From Achromobacter veterisilvae (GTDB taxonomy: Bacteria > Pseudomonadota > Gammaproteobacteria > Burkholderiales > Burkholderiaceae_B), in NCBI RefSeq assembly GCF_900496975.1, contig NZ_UFQC01000009.1, positions 62,001 to 126,000 on the forward strand: a stretch of 64,000 bases of DNA, read 5' to 3'. This document shows, piece after piece, positions 48,642 to 57,005 of the stretch (within the stretch, counting starts at the first letter, position 1; each line of letters starts with the position of its first letter). A model generated the notes under the pieces. The model searched no databases, was not told the DNA's origin, and saw only the letters and a list, made by a program, of their open reading frames with translations. The translations under genes were made by a program, and so were the position numbers.

Positions 48642-50084
48642 ATGTCTGACGTTTTGAGTATCGAATCCCTGGACCTGGAAGCCAGGGGTATCGCCCGCCG
48701 CGACGGGAAAGTCGTATTCGTGGAAGGCGCCTTGCCGGGCGAGCGGGTCTCGACCGTCACGGTGCGCCGCAAGCCTTCGTACGAGATCGCGCGCGTGGAT
48801 GAAGTGCTGCGGCCGTCGTCCCAGCGCGTCGTGCCGCGCTGCCCGCATTTCGGCGTCTGTGGCGGCTGCGCCATGCAGCACCTGGAACCCAGCACGCAGG
48901 TGGCCATCAAGCAGCGTTCGCTGGAAGACACGTTCTGGCACGTCGGCAAGCTGCGCCCCGCGCGCATCCTGGCGCCGCTGCAAGGCCCGACCTGGGGCTA
49001 CCGCTACCGCGCGCGGCTGTCCGTGCGCGTCGTGCCGAAGAAGGGCGGGGTGCTGGTCGGCTTCCATGAACGCAAGAGCAGCTATGTGGCCGACATGCGC
49101 GAATGCCACGTGCTGCCCCGCCACGTCAGCGACCTGCTGCTGCCGCTGCGCGCGATGATCGCCTCCATGTCGGCGCCGGACCGCATGCCGCAGATCGAAG
49201 TGTCGCTGGGCGAAGGCGTGACCGCGCTGGTCCTGCGCCACCTGCTGCCGCTGACCGACGGCGACATCGCCATCCTGCGTGCCTTCGCCGCCAGGCATAA
49301 CGTGCAGTGGTGGCTGCAGGCCAAGGGTCCGGACACGGTGCATCCGCTCGAGCGCGAGCACGACGACACGCTGGCCTACACCATGCCGGAATTCGGCCTG
49401 CGCATGCCGTACCGTCCCACCGACTTCACGCAGGTCAACCACGCCATCAACCGCGCGATGGTGTCGCGCGCGCTGACGCTGCTGGAAGTGCAGCCGACCG
49501 ATCGCGTGGCCGACCTGTTCTGCGGCCTGGGCAACTTCACGCTGCCGCTGGCCACGCAGGCCCGCGAGGCCGTGGGCGTGGAAGGCAGCAAGGCGCTGAC
49601 CGACCGCGCCCATGACGCGGCGTCGCGCCACGGCCTGGGCGATCGCACCAGCTTCGCGACCTTGAACCTGTTCGAAGTGGACGTGGACTGGCTGCGCGGC
49701 CTGGGCTATTTCGACCGCATGCTGATCGACCCGCCGCGCGAAGGGGCGCACGCGGTGTCGCAGGCGCTGTCGGAACTGGCGCCGCAAGAGCGCCCGCGCC
49801 GCATCGTCTACGTGTCCTGTAATCCGGCCACGCTGGCGCGCGACGCCGCCATCCTCGTGCATGAAGGCGGCTACGTGCTCAAGAGCGCGGGCGTGATCAA
49901 CATGTTCCCGCACACGGGCCACGTGGAATCCATCGCCGTGTTCGAGTCGCTGGACGCGGAGGGCGTGCGCGACGTGAAGGAACGGGCGCGCGAGCGCGCC
50001 GCCAAGGCCGCCGCCGACGAAGCCGCCAAGCTGGCCGCCGCGGCCGCGGCGGAAGCCGCCGCCGCCGTGCCGGCCGAAGGCTGA
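48642..50084 (+). CDS. rlmD: 23S rRNA (uracil-1939-C5)-methyltransferase RlmD
   Basis: A 480-residue RNA m5U methyltransferase from ATG 48642. An N-terminal TRAM domain (~1-55) precedes the [4Fe-4S] cysteines C67, C73 and C76 ([10 protein letters not shown]) and C155. The SAM site is [16 protein letters not shown]; the catalytic Cys is ~393 in [13 protein letters not shown]. From about residue 440 the tail is Ala/Glu/Lys-rich, not present in E. coli RlmD, and probably disordered or helical. It is convergent with cueR. Confidence 0.94.
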   Translation: MSDVLSIESLDLEARGIARRDGKVVFVEGALPGERVSTVTVRRKPSYEIARVDEVLRPSSQRVVPRCPHFGVCGGCAMQHLEPSTQVAIKQRSLEDTFWHVGKLRPARILAPLQGPTWGYRYRARLSVRVVPKKGGVLVGFHERKSSYVADMRECHVLPRHVSDLLLPLRAMIASMSAPDRMPQIEVSLGEGVTALVLRHLLPLTDGDIAILRAFAARHNVQWWLQAKGPDTVHPLEREHDDTLAYTMPEFGLRMPYRPTDFTQVNHAINRAMVSRALTLLEVQPTDRVADLFCGLGNFTLPLATQAREAVGVEGSKALTDRAHDAASRHGLGDRTSFATLNLFEVDVDWLRGLGYFDRMLIDPPREGAHAVSQALSELAPQERPRRIVYVSCNPATLARDAAILVHEGGYVLKSAGVINMFPHTGHVESIAVFESLDAEGVRDVKERARERAAKAAADEAAKLAAAAAAEAAAAVPAEG

Positions 50085-50106
50085 TCCGGCGGGCCTGGGC
50101 GCCGCG

Positions 50107-50499
50107 TCAGTGCGAGCGGCCCAGGCCGTCGAGAATGGGGCAGTCCGGCCGGTCGTCGCCGTGGCAGTGCTGGGCAAGGTGCTTGAGCGTGGCCGCCATG
50201 TCGCGCAGCGCCTCGGCCTTGCGCTCCAGTTCCTGCACGTGTTCGAGTGCGATGCGCTTGACGTCGGCGCTGGCGCGGCTGCGGTCTTTCCACAGCGCCA
50301 GCAGCTCGTTCATCTGTTCCACCGAAAAACCCAGGTCCCGCGCCCTGCGCACGAAGCGCAGCGTGTGCAGGTCGTGCTCGCTGTAGACGCGATAGCCCGA
50401 ATCCGTGCGCACCGCGGGCCCGATCAGGCCGATGCCTTCGTAGTAGCGGATCATCTTGGCGGAAATGCCGGAGCTTTTCGCTGCCTGGCCGATATTCAT
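50107..50499 (-). CDS. cueR: MerR-family copper-responsive regulator CueR
   Basis: A 130-residue MerR regulator from ATG 50499 with AGGAG upstream. The HTH is MNIGQAAKSSGISAKMIRYYEGIGLIGPA. The C-terminal metal loop is C-x7-C (CHGDDRPDC), the spacing of CueR's two Cu(I)-binding cysteines. It is divergent from a copZ-like gene whose promoter has the 19-bp spacer that MerR proteins need, so control of copZ is very likely. Confidence 0.9.
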   Translation of the reverse strand: MNIGQAAKSSGISAKMIRYYEGIGLIGPAVRTDSGYRVYSEHDLHTLRFVRRARDLGFSVEQMNELLALWKDRSRASADVKRIALEHVQELERKAEALRDMAATLKHLAQHCHGDDRPDCPILDGLGRSH

Positions 50500-50536
50500 G
50501 GCGGGACTCCTGTCGTCGGTACGGCCCATTCTACGC

Positions 50537-50567
50537 TTGACCTTGACACAATTGGAAGGTTTAAGCT
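50537..50567 (+). promoter_or_regulatory. CueR-type MerR promoter for copZ
   Basis: -35 TTGACC (50537-50542) and -10 TAAGCT (50562-50567) are separated by 19 bp, longer than the usual 17, as in MerR-family promoters. The spacer carries the operator dyad ACCTTGAC..GGAAGGT (50541-50560), close to the CueR consensus ACCTTCC..GGAAGGT. The copZ ATG at 50624 is 57 bp downstream. Confidence 0.85.
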
Positions 50568-50623
50568 GTGTTCACGGTGGACGGAACCGCGTCCGCCTGT
50601 CCTGAATTCCTCTGGAGATAGAC

Positions 50624-50824
50624 ATGAGCATCGAGTTCCAAGTGCCCGACATGACCTGCGGCCATTGCGTCAAGACCATCACCGGCGCGGTGAACCAGGC
50701 CGCGCCGGGCGCGACCGTGACCGTGGACCTGCCGTCGCACCGCGTGACCGTGACGGGCGCCGGCGAGGCGGACAAGATCGAGGCTGCCATCCGCGAGGCC
50801 GGCTACGCGCCGTCGCGCGTGTAG
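50624..50824 (+). CDS. copZ: CopZ-like copper chaperone (HMA domain)
   Basis: A 66-residue heavy-metal-associated domain protein. The Cu(I) motif MTCGHC is at residues ~10-15, with the fold completed by VTVDLPSHRVTVTG and IREAGYAPSRV. It carries Cu(I) in the cytoplasm, normally to a CopA exporter, which is not in this window. It stands opposite cueR behind a CueR-type promoter. A hairpin GGCCGCC (50832-50838)/GGCGGCC (50864-50870) followed by TTATTTT may terminate it. Confidence 0.92.
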   Translation: MSIEFQVPDMTCGHCVKTITGAVNQAAPGATVTVDLPSHRVTVTGAGEADKIEAAIREAGYAPSRV

Positions 50825-50831
50825 TCTCCCT

Positions 50832-50880
50832 GGCCGCCGGCCGCGTTATGATAGTTGGCGTCTGGCGGCCTTATTTTCTT
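50832..50880 (+). terminator. Probable terminator of copZ
   Basis: GGCCGCC (50832-50838) pairs with GGCGGCC (50864-50870) across a 25-nt loop, followed by TTATTTTCTT. It begins 8 bp after the copZ stop. Confidence 0.5.
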
Positions 50881-50890
50881 CATTGTTTAA

Positions 50891-50935
50891 AACTATTAAT
50901 CAATTTAGTTTATTAAATTTGATTAATTGATAGTT
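50891..50935. promoter_or_regulatory. A/T-rich imperfect inverted repeat upstream of the peroxiredoxin fusion gene
   Basis: AACTATTAATCAATTTA and its mirror TAAATTTGATTAATTGATAGTT (with one 4-bp and one 1-bp insertion) form an imperfect dyad in the most A/T-rich stretch of the window, 60 bp before the ATG at 50996. The outer CTAT and ATAG resemble OxyR half-sites (ATAG-N7-CTAT), but the spacing does not match fully. It is a candidate oxidative-stress operator or promoter. Confidence 0.4.
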
Positions 50936-50995
50936 AAGATTTATCATTCTTTCCATGGTGGTTGAACAAGACCCCGCAACCCAAGGAGAGTTTGA

Positions 50996-51724
50996 ATGCT
51001 GCAAAACCGCGAAGGCCAACGTGTCCCGAACGTAACGTTCCCCGTCCGCCAGGAAAATGCCTGGAAGAAGGTCACGTCGGACGATCTGTTCAAGAACAAG
51101 ACCGTCGTGGTCTTTTCGCTCCCCGGCGCCTTCACGCCGACCTGCTCCTCCACCCACCTGCCGCGCTACAACGAACTGGCGCCCGCCTTCTTCGCCGCCG
51201 GTGTGGACAGCATCGTGTGCGTGTCGGTCAACGACACCTTCGTCATGAACGAGTGGGCGAAGGACCAGGAGTCCGCCAACATCACGCTGCTGCCCGACGG
51301 CAACGGCGAGTTCACCGAAGGCATGGGCATGCTGGTCGACAAGAGCGACCTGGGTTTCGGCAAGCGTAGCTGGCGCTATTCGATGCTGGTCAAGGACGGC
51401 GTGGTCCAGAAGATGTTCATCGAGCCGGAAAAGGAAGGCGACCCGTTCGAAGTGTCGGACGCCGACACCATGCTGGCCCACTTCGCGCCGTCGGCGAAGA
51501 AGCCCGACCAGGTGGTCGTGTTCTCCAAGCCGGGCTGCCCGTTCTGCGTCGAAGCCAAGGCGCTGCTGGACGCCAAGGGCTACGACTCGATCGAGATCCC
51601 GCTGGAAAACAAGGTCCGCGGCCGCGTGATCGGCGCCGTGTCCGGCAAGGGCACCGCTCCGCAGGTGTTCATCAACGGTTCGCTGGTCGGCGGCCTGGAA
51701 GACCTGAAGGCGCACTTCGCCTAA
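50996..51724 (+). CDS. Peroxiredoxin-glutaredoxin fusion (hybrid Prx5/Grx)
   Basis: A 242-residue fusion. Residues 1-165 are a Prx5-type peroxiredoxin with the peroxidatic C50 in [16 protein letters not shown]; residues ~170-242 are glutaredoxin with C181-P-F-C184 (KPGCPFC) and the GSH-binding [14 protein letters not shown]. It reduces H2O2 and alkyl peroxides using glutathione, without separate Grx. An FAD disulfide reductase gene lies 200 bp downstream in the same orientation and may be a partner. CAAGGAGAG precedes the ATG. Confidence 0.94.
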   Translation: MLQNREGQRVPNVTFPVRQENAWKKVTSDDLFKNKTVVVFSLPGAFTPTCSSTHLPRYNELAPAFFAAGVDSIVCVSVNDTFVMNEWAKDQESANITLLPDGNGEFTEGMGMLVDKSDLGFGKRSWRYSMLVKDGVVQKMFIEPEKEGDPFEVSDADTMLAHFAPSAKKPDQVVVFSKPGCPFCVEAKALLDAKGYDSIEIPLENKVRGRVIGAVSGKGTAPQVFINGSLVGGLEDLKAHFA

Positions 51725-51737
51725 GCGCCTGGCGGGG

Positions 51738-51785
51738 CAGGGGCGCCAGCCCCTGTCCGCCGGCCGGGCCGCCCCGCGGCCCGGC
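51738..51785. terminator. Two adjacent GC hairpins after the peroxiredoxin fusion gene
   Basis: CAGGGGC-gcca-GCCCCTG (51738-51755) is followed by a 10-bp perfect stem with a 3-nt loop (51763-51772 with 51776-51785). No T run follows, so this may slow or end transcription by another route, or stabilise the mRNA end. Confidence 0.4.
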
Positions 51786-51924
51786 ATCCCCCGAATTTCC
51801 CTTGTTCCGCATCTTCGCGCGGCCCCCGACGGCGCCGCGGGACGGCGTTCGTCCCGAGGATGCGCAACAAGGCGGAATGCGCCTTGCAAATCCTGCTCCA
51901 CGACATACCGGGAGATACCCAGAC

Positions 51925-53361
51925 ATGAAGACTCTGCATACCGATATCGCCGTCATCGGCGCCGGCACCGCCGGCCTGGCCGCCTACCGCGCGGCCAAGG
52001 CCGCGGGCAAGCGCGCGCTGCTGATCGAGGGCGGCCCTTATGGCACGACCTGCGCCCGAGTGGGCTGCATGCCGTCCAAGCTGCTGATCGCCGCCGCCGA
52101 GGCGGCCCACGGCGCCGCCCACACGGAAGCCTTCGGCGTGCACGTCAACGGCGAAATCAGCGTGGACGGCGCCGAGGTCATGGACCGCGTCAAGCGCGAA
52201 CGCGACCGTTTCGTCGGCTTCGTGCTGGAAGGCGTCGAGAACATTCCCGCCGAAGACAAGCTGCGCGGCTACGCCCGCTTCCTGTCCGACACCGTGCTGC
52301 GCGTCGACGAGCATACCGAGGTGCATGCCTCCCGCGTCGTCATCGCGACCGGCTCGCGCCCTTCGGTGCCGCCGCCGTTCCGCGCGCTGGGCGACCGGCT
52401 GGTTGTGAACGACGACGTGTTCGCGTGGGACGACCTGCCGCGCCGCGTCGCGGTGTTCGGCCCCGGGGTGATCGGCCTGGAGCTTGGACAGGCGCTGGCC
52501 CGGCTGGGCGTGGACGTGCGCGTGTTCGGGGTCAGCGGCAGCCTGGGAGGCATCAGCGATCCCCAGGTCCGCCTGGCCGCGCGCAAGGTTTTCCAGCGCG
52601 AGTTCTATCTGGATCCGGACGCCCGGGTGCTGGAGACCTCCCGCGTGGGCGACGAGGTCGAAGTGCGCTACGTGGCGCTGGACAATAGCGAGCGCACCGA
52701 GCGCTTCGACTACGCGCTGGTCGCCACGGGCCGCCGCGCCAACGTGGACGGGCTGGGCCTGGAGAACACCTCATTGGCGCTGAACGCGCAAGGCGTGCCG
52801 GTGTTCGACCGCGAAACCATGCAGGCGGGCGACTCGCCCATCTTCATCGCGGGCGATGCCAACGCGGACGCGCCGCTGCTGCACGAGGCGGCCGACGAAG
52901 GCCGCATCGCCGGCGAGAACGCGGCCCGCTACCCGGAAGTGCGCCAGGGCCTGCGCCGCGCGCCCCTGGCCGTGGTGTTCTCGGACCCGCAGATCGCGCT
53001 CGCCGGCAAGGGCCACGCGCGGCTGATCCCGGGCACCTTCGTGACAGGGGAGGTGGACTTCGGCGACCAGGGACGTTCGCGCGTCATGCTGAAGAACCGA
53101 GGCATGCTGCACGTCTACGCGGACATCGAGACCGGGCGTTTCCTGGGCGCGGAGATGGTCGGCCCCAGCGCCGAGCACATCGGCCACCTGCTGGCCTGGG
53201 CGGTTCAGCAGGAACTGACTGTGGCGCGCATGCTGGAAATGCCGTTCTATCACCCCGTGATCGAAGAGGGCCTGCGCACCGCGCTGCGCGACGCCGCGGC
53301 CAAGCTGGCACGGGCGCAGGAAGCGCTGCGCCGCGAGGAACCGGAAAGCGAATTGGCTTGA
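51925..53361 (+). CDS. FAD-dependent pyridine nucleotide-disulfide oxidoreductase (Lpd/Gor-like)
   Basis: A 478-residue group I disulfide reductase. FAD site GAGTAGLAAYRAA (~12-24), active disulfide C43-x4-C48 in GTTCARVGCMPSKLL, NAD(P)-binding fold VAVFGPGVIGLELGQALARLG, FAD-binding IFIAGDANAD, and the C-terminal dimer-interface base HPVIEEGLRTALRD. The pattern is closest to dihydrolipoyl dehydrogenase, but no pyruvate or 2-oxoglutarate dehydrogenase genes are near. The adjacent peroxiredoxin-glutaredoxin fusion suggests a redox role such as thiol regeneration. Its 3' end abuts cluster B of the palindromic repeats. Confidence 0.87.
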   Translation: MKTLHTDIAVIGAGTAGLAAYRAAKAAGKRALLIEGGPYGTTCARVGCMPSKLLIAAAEAAHGAAHTEAFGVHVNGEISVDGAEVMDRVKRERDRFVGFVLEGVENIPAEDKLRGYARFLSDTVLRVDEHTEVHASRVVIATGSRPSVPPPFRALGDRLVVNDDVFAWDDLPRRVAVFGPGVIGLELGQALARLGVDVRVFGVSGSLGGISDPQVRLAARKVFQREFYLDPDARVLETSRVGDEVEVRYVALDNSERTERFDYALVATGRRANVDGLGLENTSLALNAQGVPVFDRETMQAGDSPIFIAGDANADAPLLHEAADEGRIAGENAARYPEVRQGLRRAPLAVVFSDPQIALAGKGHARLIPGTFVTGEVDFGDQGRSRVMLKNRGMLHVYADIETGRFLGAEMVGPSAEHIGHLLAWAVQQELTVARMLEMPFYHPVIEEGLRTALRDAAAKLARAQEALRREEPESELA

Positions 53362-53412
53362 TGGGAGTAAAGGCCGGACCGCGATGGCTGTCGGGCGCTC
53401 GGCACGGGTCCA

Positions 53413-53636
53413 GGTGTCTGACACCCGTACGAAATGCACGTCATTTTGTTATGGCGCCTCCCGGGTGTCAGACACCCGCAACCCAGTGTCAGACACCCGG
53501 CAAGGCCGTCTCCACCTGGGCCGGCATTTCACAAGGGTGTCAGACACTTGCCGCAGCGATGGGTATATCCAGGTGTCTGACACCCGTACGGGACGCACGT
53601 CATCTCGTCACGGCGCCTCCCGGGTGTCTGACACTT
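53413..53636. repeat. Cluster B of GTGTC-W-GACAC palindromes
   Basis: Six copies at 53413, 53463, 53485, 53535, 53572 and 53622, of which four are flanked by CCC and two end in ACACTT. A longer unit (palindrome, CGTACG, GCACGTCAT, GGCGCCTCCCGG, palindrome) starts at 53413 and again at 53572 with clear sequence conservation. The cluster lies between the converging disulfide reductase (ends 53361) and rlmJ (ends 53659), filling nearly the whole gap. Confidence 0.85.
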
Positions 53637-53658
53637 GCCGCAATGCCGCGCGCCGGAC

Positions 53659-54549
53659 TTACTCGTCCGCGTGCTTCTTGGGAACGGGGAAGGGATTCTC
53701 GCGGTATTGCAGCGTGAATCCCGCGCGCTCGTCCTGGCCGAGCGTGCGCGCCAGATAGGGCATGGCCGGCTTCAGGGCGTCGTGCAGCGTCCAGGGCGGG
53801 TTGATCAGGAACATGCCGCTGCCGTGCAGGCCGTAGCCGTCGATGGCGGCCTTCTTGACCGTCAGCGTGGCGTGCAGCCAGCTCTTGACCTTGAGGTTCT
53901 CGAAGTGGCGCGCCATTTCGCTGGCCTCGCGGCGCTGCACCAGCGGATACCAGATGGCGATGGTGCCGGTGGCGAAGCGCTTGACGCATTCCTTGACGGT
54001 GATGAGCGTGCGCCGGTAGTCGTTCTTGTCTTCGTAGGAAGGGTCGATCAGCACCATGCCGCGGCGGGTGGGCGGCGGCAGCAGCGCCTTGACGCCCTCG
54101 AAGCCGTCGTCGCCGTAGATCGTGGTCTGGCGCAGCGCCGTGCGGCCCTGGTGCTCGAGGTTGGAGACCAGCGTGTCGATCTCGGTGGGATGCATTTCGA
54201 ACAGGCGCAGCCGGTCGGAGGGACGCATGGCGTCCAGCGCCAGCCACGGCGAACCGGGATAGCGCTTCAGGCGGCCGTTGGTGTTGTAGTCGCGGACGCG
54301 CGCCACATAGTCCGCCAGGATCGGGGGCAGGTCCTGGGCTTCCCAGAGGCGGCCGATACCGTCCGCGAATTCCGAGGTCTTGGACGCCCAGTCGCTGTCC
54401 AGGCTGTACAGCCCGGCGCCCGCGTGTGTGTCCACGACCCAATAGGGCGCGTCCTTTTTGTTGAAGTAATCCAGCGTGTGGACCAGGATGGCGTGCTTGA
54501 GCACGTCGGCGTGGTTGCCGGCGTGGAAGGCGTGGCGATAGCTGAACAC
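53659..54549 (-). CDS. rlmJ: 23S rRNA (adenine-2030-N6)-methyltransferase RlmJ
   Basis: About 296 residues from GTG 54549, which gives the canonical FSYRHAFHAGNHADVLKH start. Further motifs are VDTHAGAGLYSLD (SAM site), LRLFEMHPTEIDTL, and LIDPSYEDKNDYRR (motif IV, DPSY in place of DPPY). GMFLINPPWTLH near the C-terminus is also conserved. It starts 13 bp after ugpQ in a probable M20 peptidase, ugpQ, rlmJ operon. E. coli RlmJ is 280 residues. Confidence 0.93.
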   Translation of the reverse strand: MFSYRHAFHAGNHADVLKHAILVHTLDYFNKKDAPYWVVDTHAGAGLYSLDSDWASKTSEFADGIGRLWEAQDLPPILADYVARVRDYNTNGRLKRYPGSPWLALDAMRPSDRLRLFEMHPTEIDTLVSNLEHQGRTALRQTTIYGDDGFEGVKALLPPPTRRGMVLIDPSYEDKNDYRRTLITVKECVKRFATGTIAIWYPLVQRREASEMARHFENLKVKSWLHATLTVKKAAIDGYGLHGSGMFLINPPWTLHDALKPAMPYLARTLGQDERAGFTLQYRENPFPVPKKHADE

Positions 54550-54562
54550 GGGGCGCTCTGCC

Positions 54563-55312
54563 TCAGGCGGCCGGCCGGATCGCGGCCAGCTCGTCGGTGA
54601 AAATGCCGTCGATGCCCCAGTCGAGCAGCAGGCGCGCGCGTTCCGGGTCGTTGACGGTCCAGGCCGCGATACGGTAGCCGGCGGCGTGCACGGCATCGAT
54701 GAGTTCGCGGGTCGCGTCCTTCTGGTTGATGTTCAGCGCCACGCATTCGTACTTGGCCAGGCGCTCGCGCCAGTCGGCGGGGACTTTTTCCACCAGCAGG
54801 GCGCGCGGCAGTTCCGGCGCGGCCTCGCGCGCGGCCGCGAGCGACTCCTCGGCGAACGAGGACAGCAGCGGCTGCGTGGCGGCGCCTTGCCACAACTGGC
54901 GGGCCGCCAGCGCCGCGGCGCGGCCGGTTTCGGCTTCGCGGCCCGGGCAGGGCTTGATCTCGACGTTGCTGGCGATGCCGTTGGCGACCGTATAGCGGGC
55001 GGCCGCGGCGAACGTGGGCAGCGGCTCTCCCGCATAGGCGGCCGAGTGCCAGCTTCCGAAGTCCAGTTGGGCCAGTTCCGAGTAGGTCTTGGCGGCCGCC
55101 GGGCCCGTGCCGTTGGAGGTCCGGTCCACGTCGTCGTCGTGCATCAGCACCAGCACGTTGTCGCTGCTCAGCTTGACGTCGTATTCGAACATCGTGAAAC
55201 CGTGCTCGGCGCCGACGCGCATGGCGGCCAGCGTGTTCTCCGGGGCCAGCCGGCCGCCGCCGCGGTGGGCGATGTAGCGGGAATAGGGCCAGGAGGGGAG
55301 GGTTGCGCTCAT
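54563..55312 (-). CDS. ugpQ: Glycerophosphodiester phosphodiesterase
   Basis: A 249-residue cytoplasmic GDPD enzyme that splits glycerophosphodiesters to glycerol-3-phosphate and an alcohol. TIM-barrel motifs: IAHRGGGRLAPENTLAA (catalytic His/Arg), FEYDVKLSSDNVLVLMHDDDVDRT (metal Glu/Asp and second His), and WTVNDPERARLLLDWGIDGIFTD near the end. No signal peptide is present, matching UgpQ. The start is ATG 55312 (MSATLPSWP); an upstream ATG at 55351 is in frame. Confidence 0.93.
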   Translation of the reverse strand: MSATLPSWPYSRYIAHRGGGRLAPENTLAAMRVGAEHGFTMFEYDVKLSSDNVLVLMHDDDVDRTSNGTGPAAAKTYSELAQLDFGSWHSAAYAGEPLPTFAAAARYTVANGIASNVEIKPCPGREAETGRAAALAARQLWQGAATQPLLSSFAEESLAAAREAAPELPRALLVEKVPADWRERLAKYECVALNINQKDATRELIDAVHAAGYRIAAWTVNDPERARLLLDWGIDGIFTDELAAIRPAA

Positions 55313-55359
55313 GGGGGTGTTGCTATCAGGTTCTTTTGGACAGGGTTGCAAGGATACTC

Positions 55360-56652
55360 CTACTTCGCGGGCGCCTTGCCCTGCGAGACGTCCATGATCA
55401 TCCGCGCCGCCAGGTACAGGCGCGGCACGATGCTGTCGATCTGGATGTACTCGGCGTCGTTCGAGTGGGCGCCGAAGCCGCTCAGCCCCATGCCCTCGAT
55501 CACGGGGCCGCGCGCCTTCAGGGCGGCGAAGGCGGCGTCGGTGCCGCCGCCACTGGCGCGGTCCACCACTTTCAGGGGCAGGTCGAGTTCTTTGTAGATC
55601 TCCACGCCGTGCCGGGCCAGGGCGCGCGAGGCGGGGGTGGCCTCCAGCGGCGGGCGGCGGACTTCGAACTTCACGCTGACTTTCGATTCGGGCAGCAGCT
55701 TCTTCTGGATGCCTTCCTCCAGGCTGCGCGACAGCGCGTCGAAATCGGAGACGCGCAGCGCGCGGGCGTCGGCCTGGGCGGTGGCCAGGCCCGGAATGAC
55801 GTTGCGGTTGGTGCCGGCCTGGGCCACGGTCCAGTTCAGCTTCAGCCCTTCCTCGGGCTTGGACAGCTTGTCCAGTTGCAGCAACTGGTGCGCCAGTTCA
55901 TAGAGCGCGTTGACGCCGCCTTCGGGGCGGGCGCCGGCATGCGAGGTCTTGCCCTGCACCGTGAGGTAGGCCGCGCCGATGCCGCTGGTGGCGAGCGTCA
56001 GGCGCGCCTCGGCCCCGCCGCCTTCGAACGAGAAGACGGCGTCCTGGTCGGCGCCCAGGCGGGTGATGGTGCTGCGCGCGCCGGGCGAGCTGATTTCCTC
56101 GTCGCCGTTGATCAGCACGGTGAGAGTGCCGTAGTCCGCGAAGCCCAGCTTCTGCAGCAGGGCGACGGTGTGCAGGATCAGCGCCACGCCGTGCTTGTCG
56201 TCGGCGATGCCCAGCCCGTAGGCCTTGCCGCCGTCGATGCGGAAGGGCTGGTCCTTCAGCATGCCGTTGCGGTAGACGGTATCCATGTGGGCGATCAGCA
56301 TGATCTTTTTGTCGCCCTTGCCCTTGAACTCGGCGTGGACCATGGGCCCGACCTTCTCGGGCGTGTCGTCCAGGCGGAAGACGTCGGTGGCGGCCAGGAT
56401 CTCGACGGTACCGCCCAGCGCCTTGAGGCGGTCGCGGATCAGTCCGGCGATGCGTTCCACGCCTTCGACGTCCTTGCTGCCCGATTCGATGCCGACCAGG
56501 TCGCGCATGGTGTCCAGCATGCCTTGCCGCTGCGCCTGGGCGGCTTCATGGACGGCGGCGACCGGCGCGGCCAGCGCGGCGTGGGCGCCGCCCAGGAAGG
56601 CCAGGGCGGTACAGGCGCGCAGGACGAGCGGGCGAAGAGACGGGAGCGGCAT
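55360..56652 (-). CDS. M20-family metallopeptidase (glutamate carboxypeptidase-like), exported
   Basis: A 430-residue protein with a signal peptide (LRACTALAFLGGAHAALA). Zinc ligands: HMD in IAHMDTVY, D in GIADDKHG, E-E in NGDEEISSPGAR, E in FSFEGGG, and His in GFGAHSNDAEYI. The dimer domain is YLTVQGKTSHAGARPEGGVNALYEL. The pattern matches carboxypeptidase G2, which removes C-terminal glutamate from folate-like compounds; the actual substrate is unknown. The gene heads a probable three-gene unit with ugpQ and rlmJ (47-bp gap). Confidence 0.9.
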   Translation of the reverse strand: MPLPSLRPLVLRACTALAFLGGAHAALAAPVAAVHEAAQAQRQGMLDTMRDLVGIESGSKDVEGVERIAGLIRDRLKALGGTVEILAATDVFRLDDTPEKVGPMVHAEFKGKGDKKIMLIAHMDTVYRNGMLKDQPFRIDGGKAYGLGIADDKHGVALILHTVALLQKLGFADYGTLTVLINGDEEISSPGARSTITRLGADQDAVFSFEGGGAEARLTLATSGIGAAYLTVQGKTSHAGARPEGGVNALYELAHQLLQLDKLSKPEEGLKLNWTVAQAGTNRNVIPGLATAQADARALRVSDFDALSRSLEEGIQKKLLPESKVSVKFEVRRPPLEATPASRALARHGVEIYKELDLPLKVVDRASGGGTDAAFAALKARGPVIEGMGLSGFGAHSNDAEYIQIDSIVPRLYLAARMIMDVSQGKAPAK

Positions 56653-56878
56653 CGGCGGTAACCTCTGTGCGTGGGGGACGGGGCCCGGCTTCGGGCAAAC
56701 CCTGACAGGCCACGATACGGGGCGGGCGGGGCCGCGGAAATGGTGATTCCCCGGGTTGACGGCGCCCCGATTCCATGCGGGCCGGGCCGGGTTTCCGGGC
56801 CGATCGCGTGCCCGCGCGGGGCTTCTGCCCGGGGGAACCGGCCCCGAGCGCCGTCGGGCCTCCAGGACGAATGAGAAA

Positions 56879-56887
56879 TGCTAAAAT
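56879..56887 (+). promoter_or_regulatory. Extended -10 promoter upstream of ppiD
   Basis: TGCTAAAAT (56879-56887) is a TGn-TAAAAT extended -10 box, and no good -35 exists 17 bp upstream. It would start transcription near 56894, and a stem-loop and an intrinsic terminator follow within 60 bp. Confidence 0.45.
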
Positions 56888-56893
56888 CCGCCC

Positions 56894-56948
56894 GCTGATC
56901 CGGTCATGACCGGTATGGGAATAGGGCGAATCGGGTTCGCCTTTTTTT
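56894..56948 (+). ncRNA. Candidate short RNA or attenuator leader before ppiD
   Basis: From a predicted start near 56894, the segment contains CCGG-TCATGA-CCGG (56900-56913) and then the terminator GGCGAA-tcggg-TTCGCC with seven T residues (56925-56948). No gene stands upstream on this strand (the M20 gene points away), so the terminator can only act on a short transcript or on ppiD's own leader. Predicted length is about 55 nt. Confidence 0.4.
56925..56948 (+). terminator. Intrinsic terminator 57 bp upstream of the ppiD start
   Basis: GGCGAA (56925-56930) and TTCGCC (56936-56941) form a 6-bp stem with a 5-nt loop, followed immediately by TTTTTTT. It lies directly ahead of ppiD and is not preceded by a plus-strand gene. 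Confidence 0.7.
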
Positions 56949-57005
56949 ATGCGTTTTCGTGCGGCTCCGGGCGGATACCCCCCGGGGCGCGGCAACAGGG
57001 ATTCC

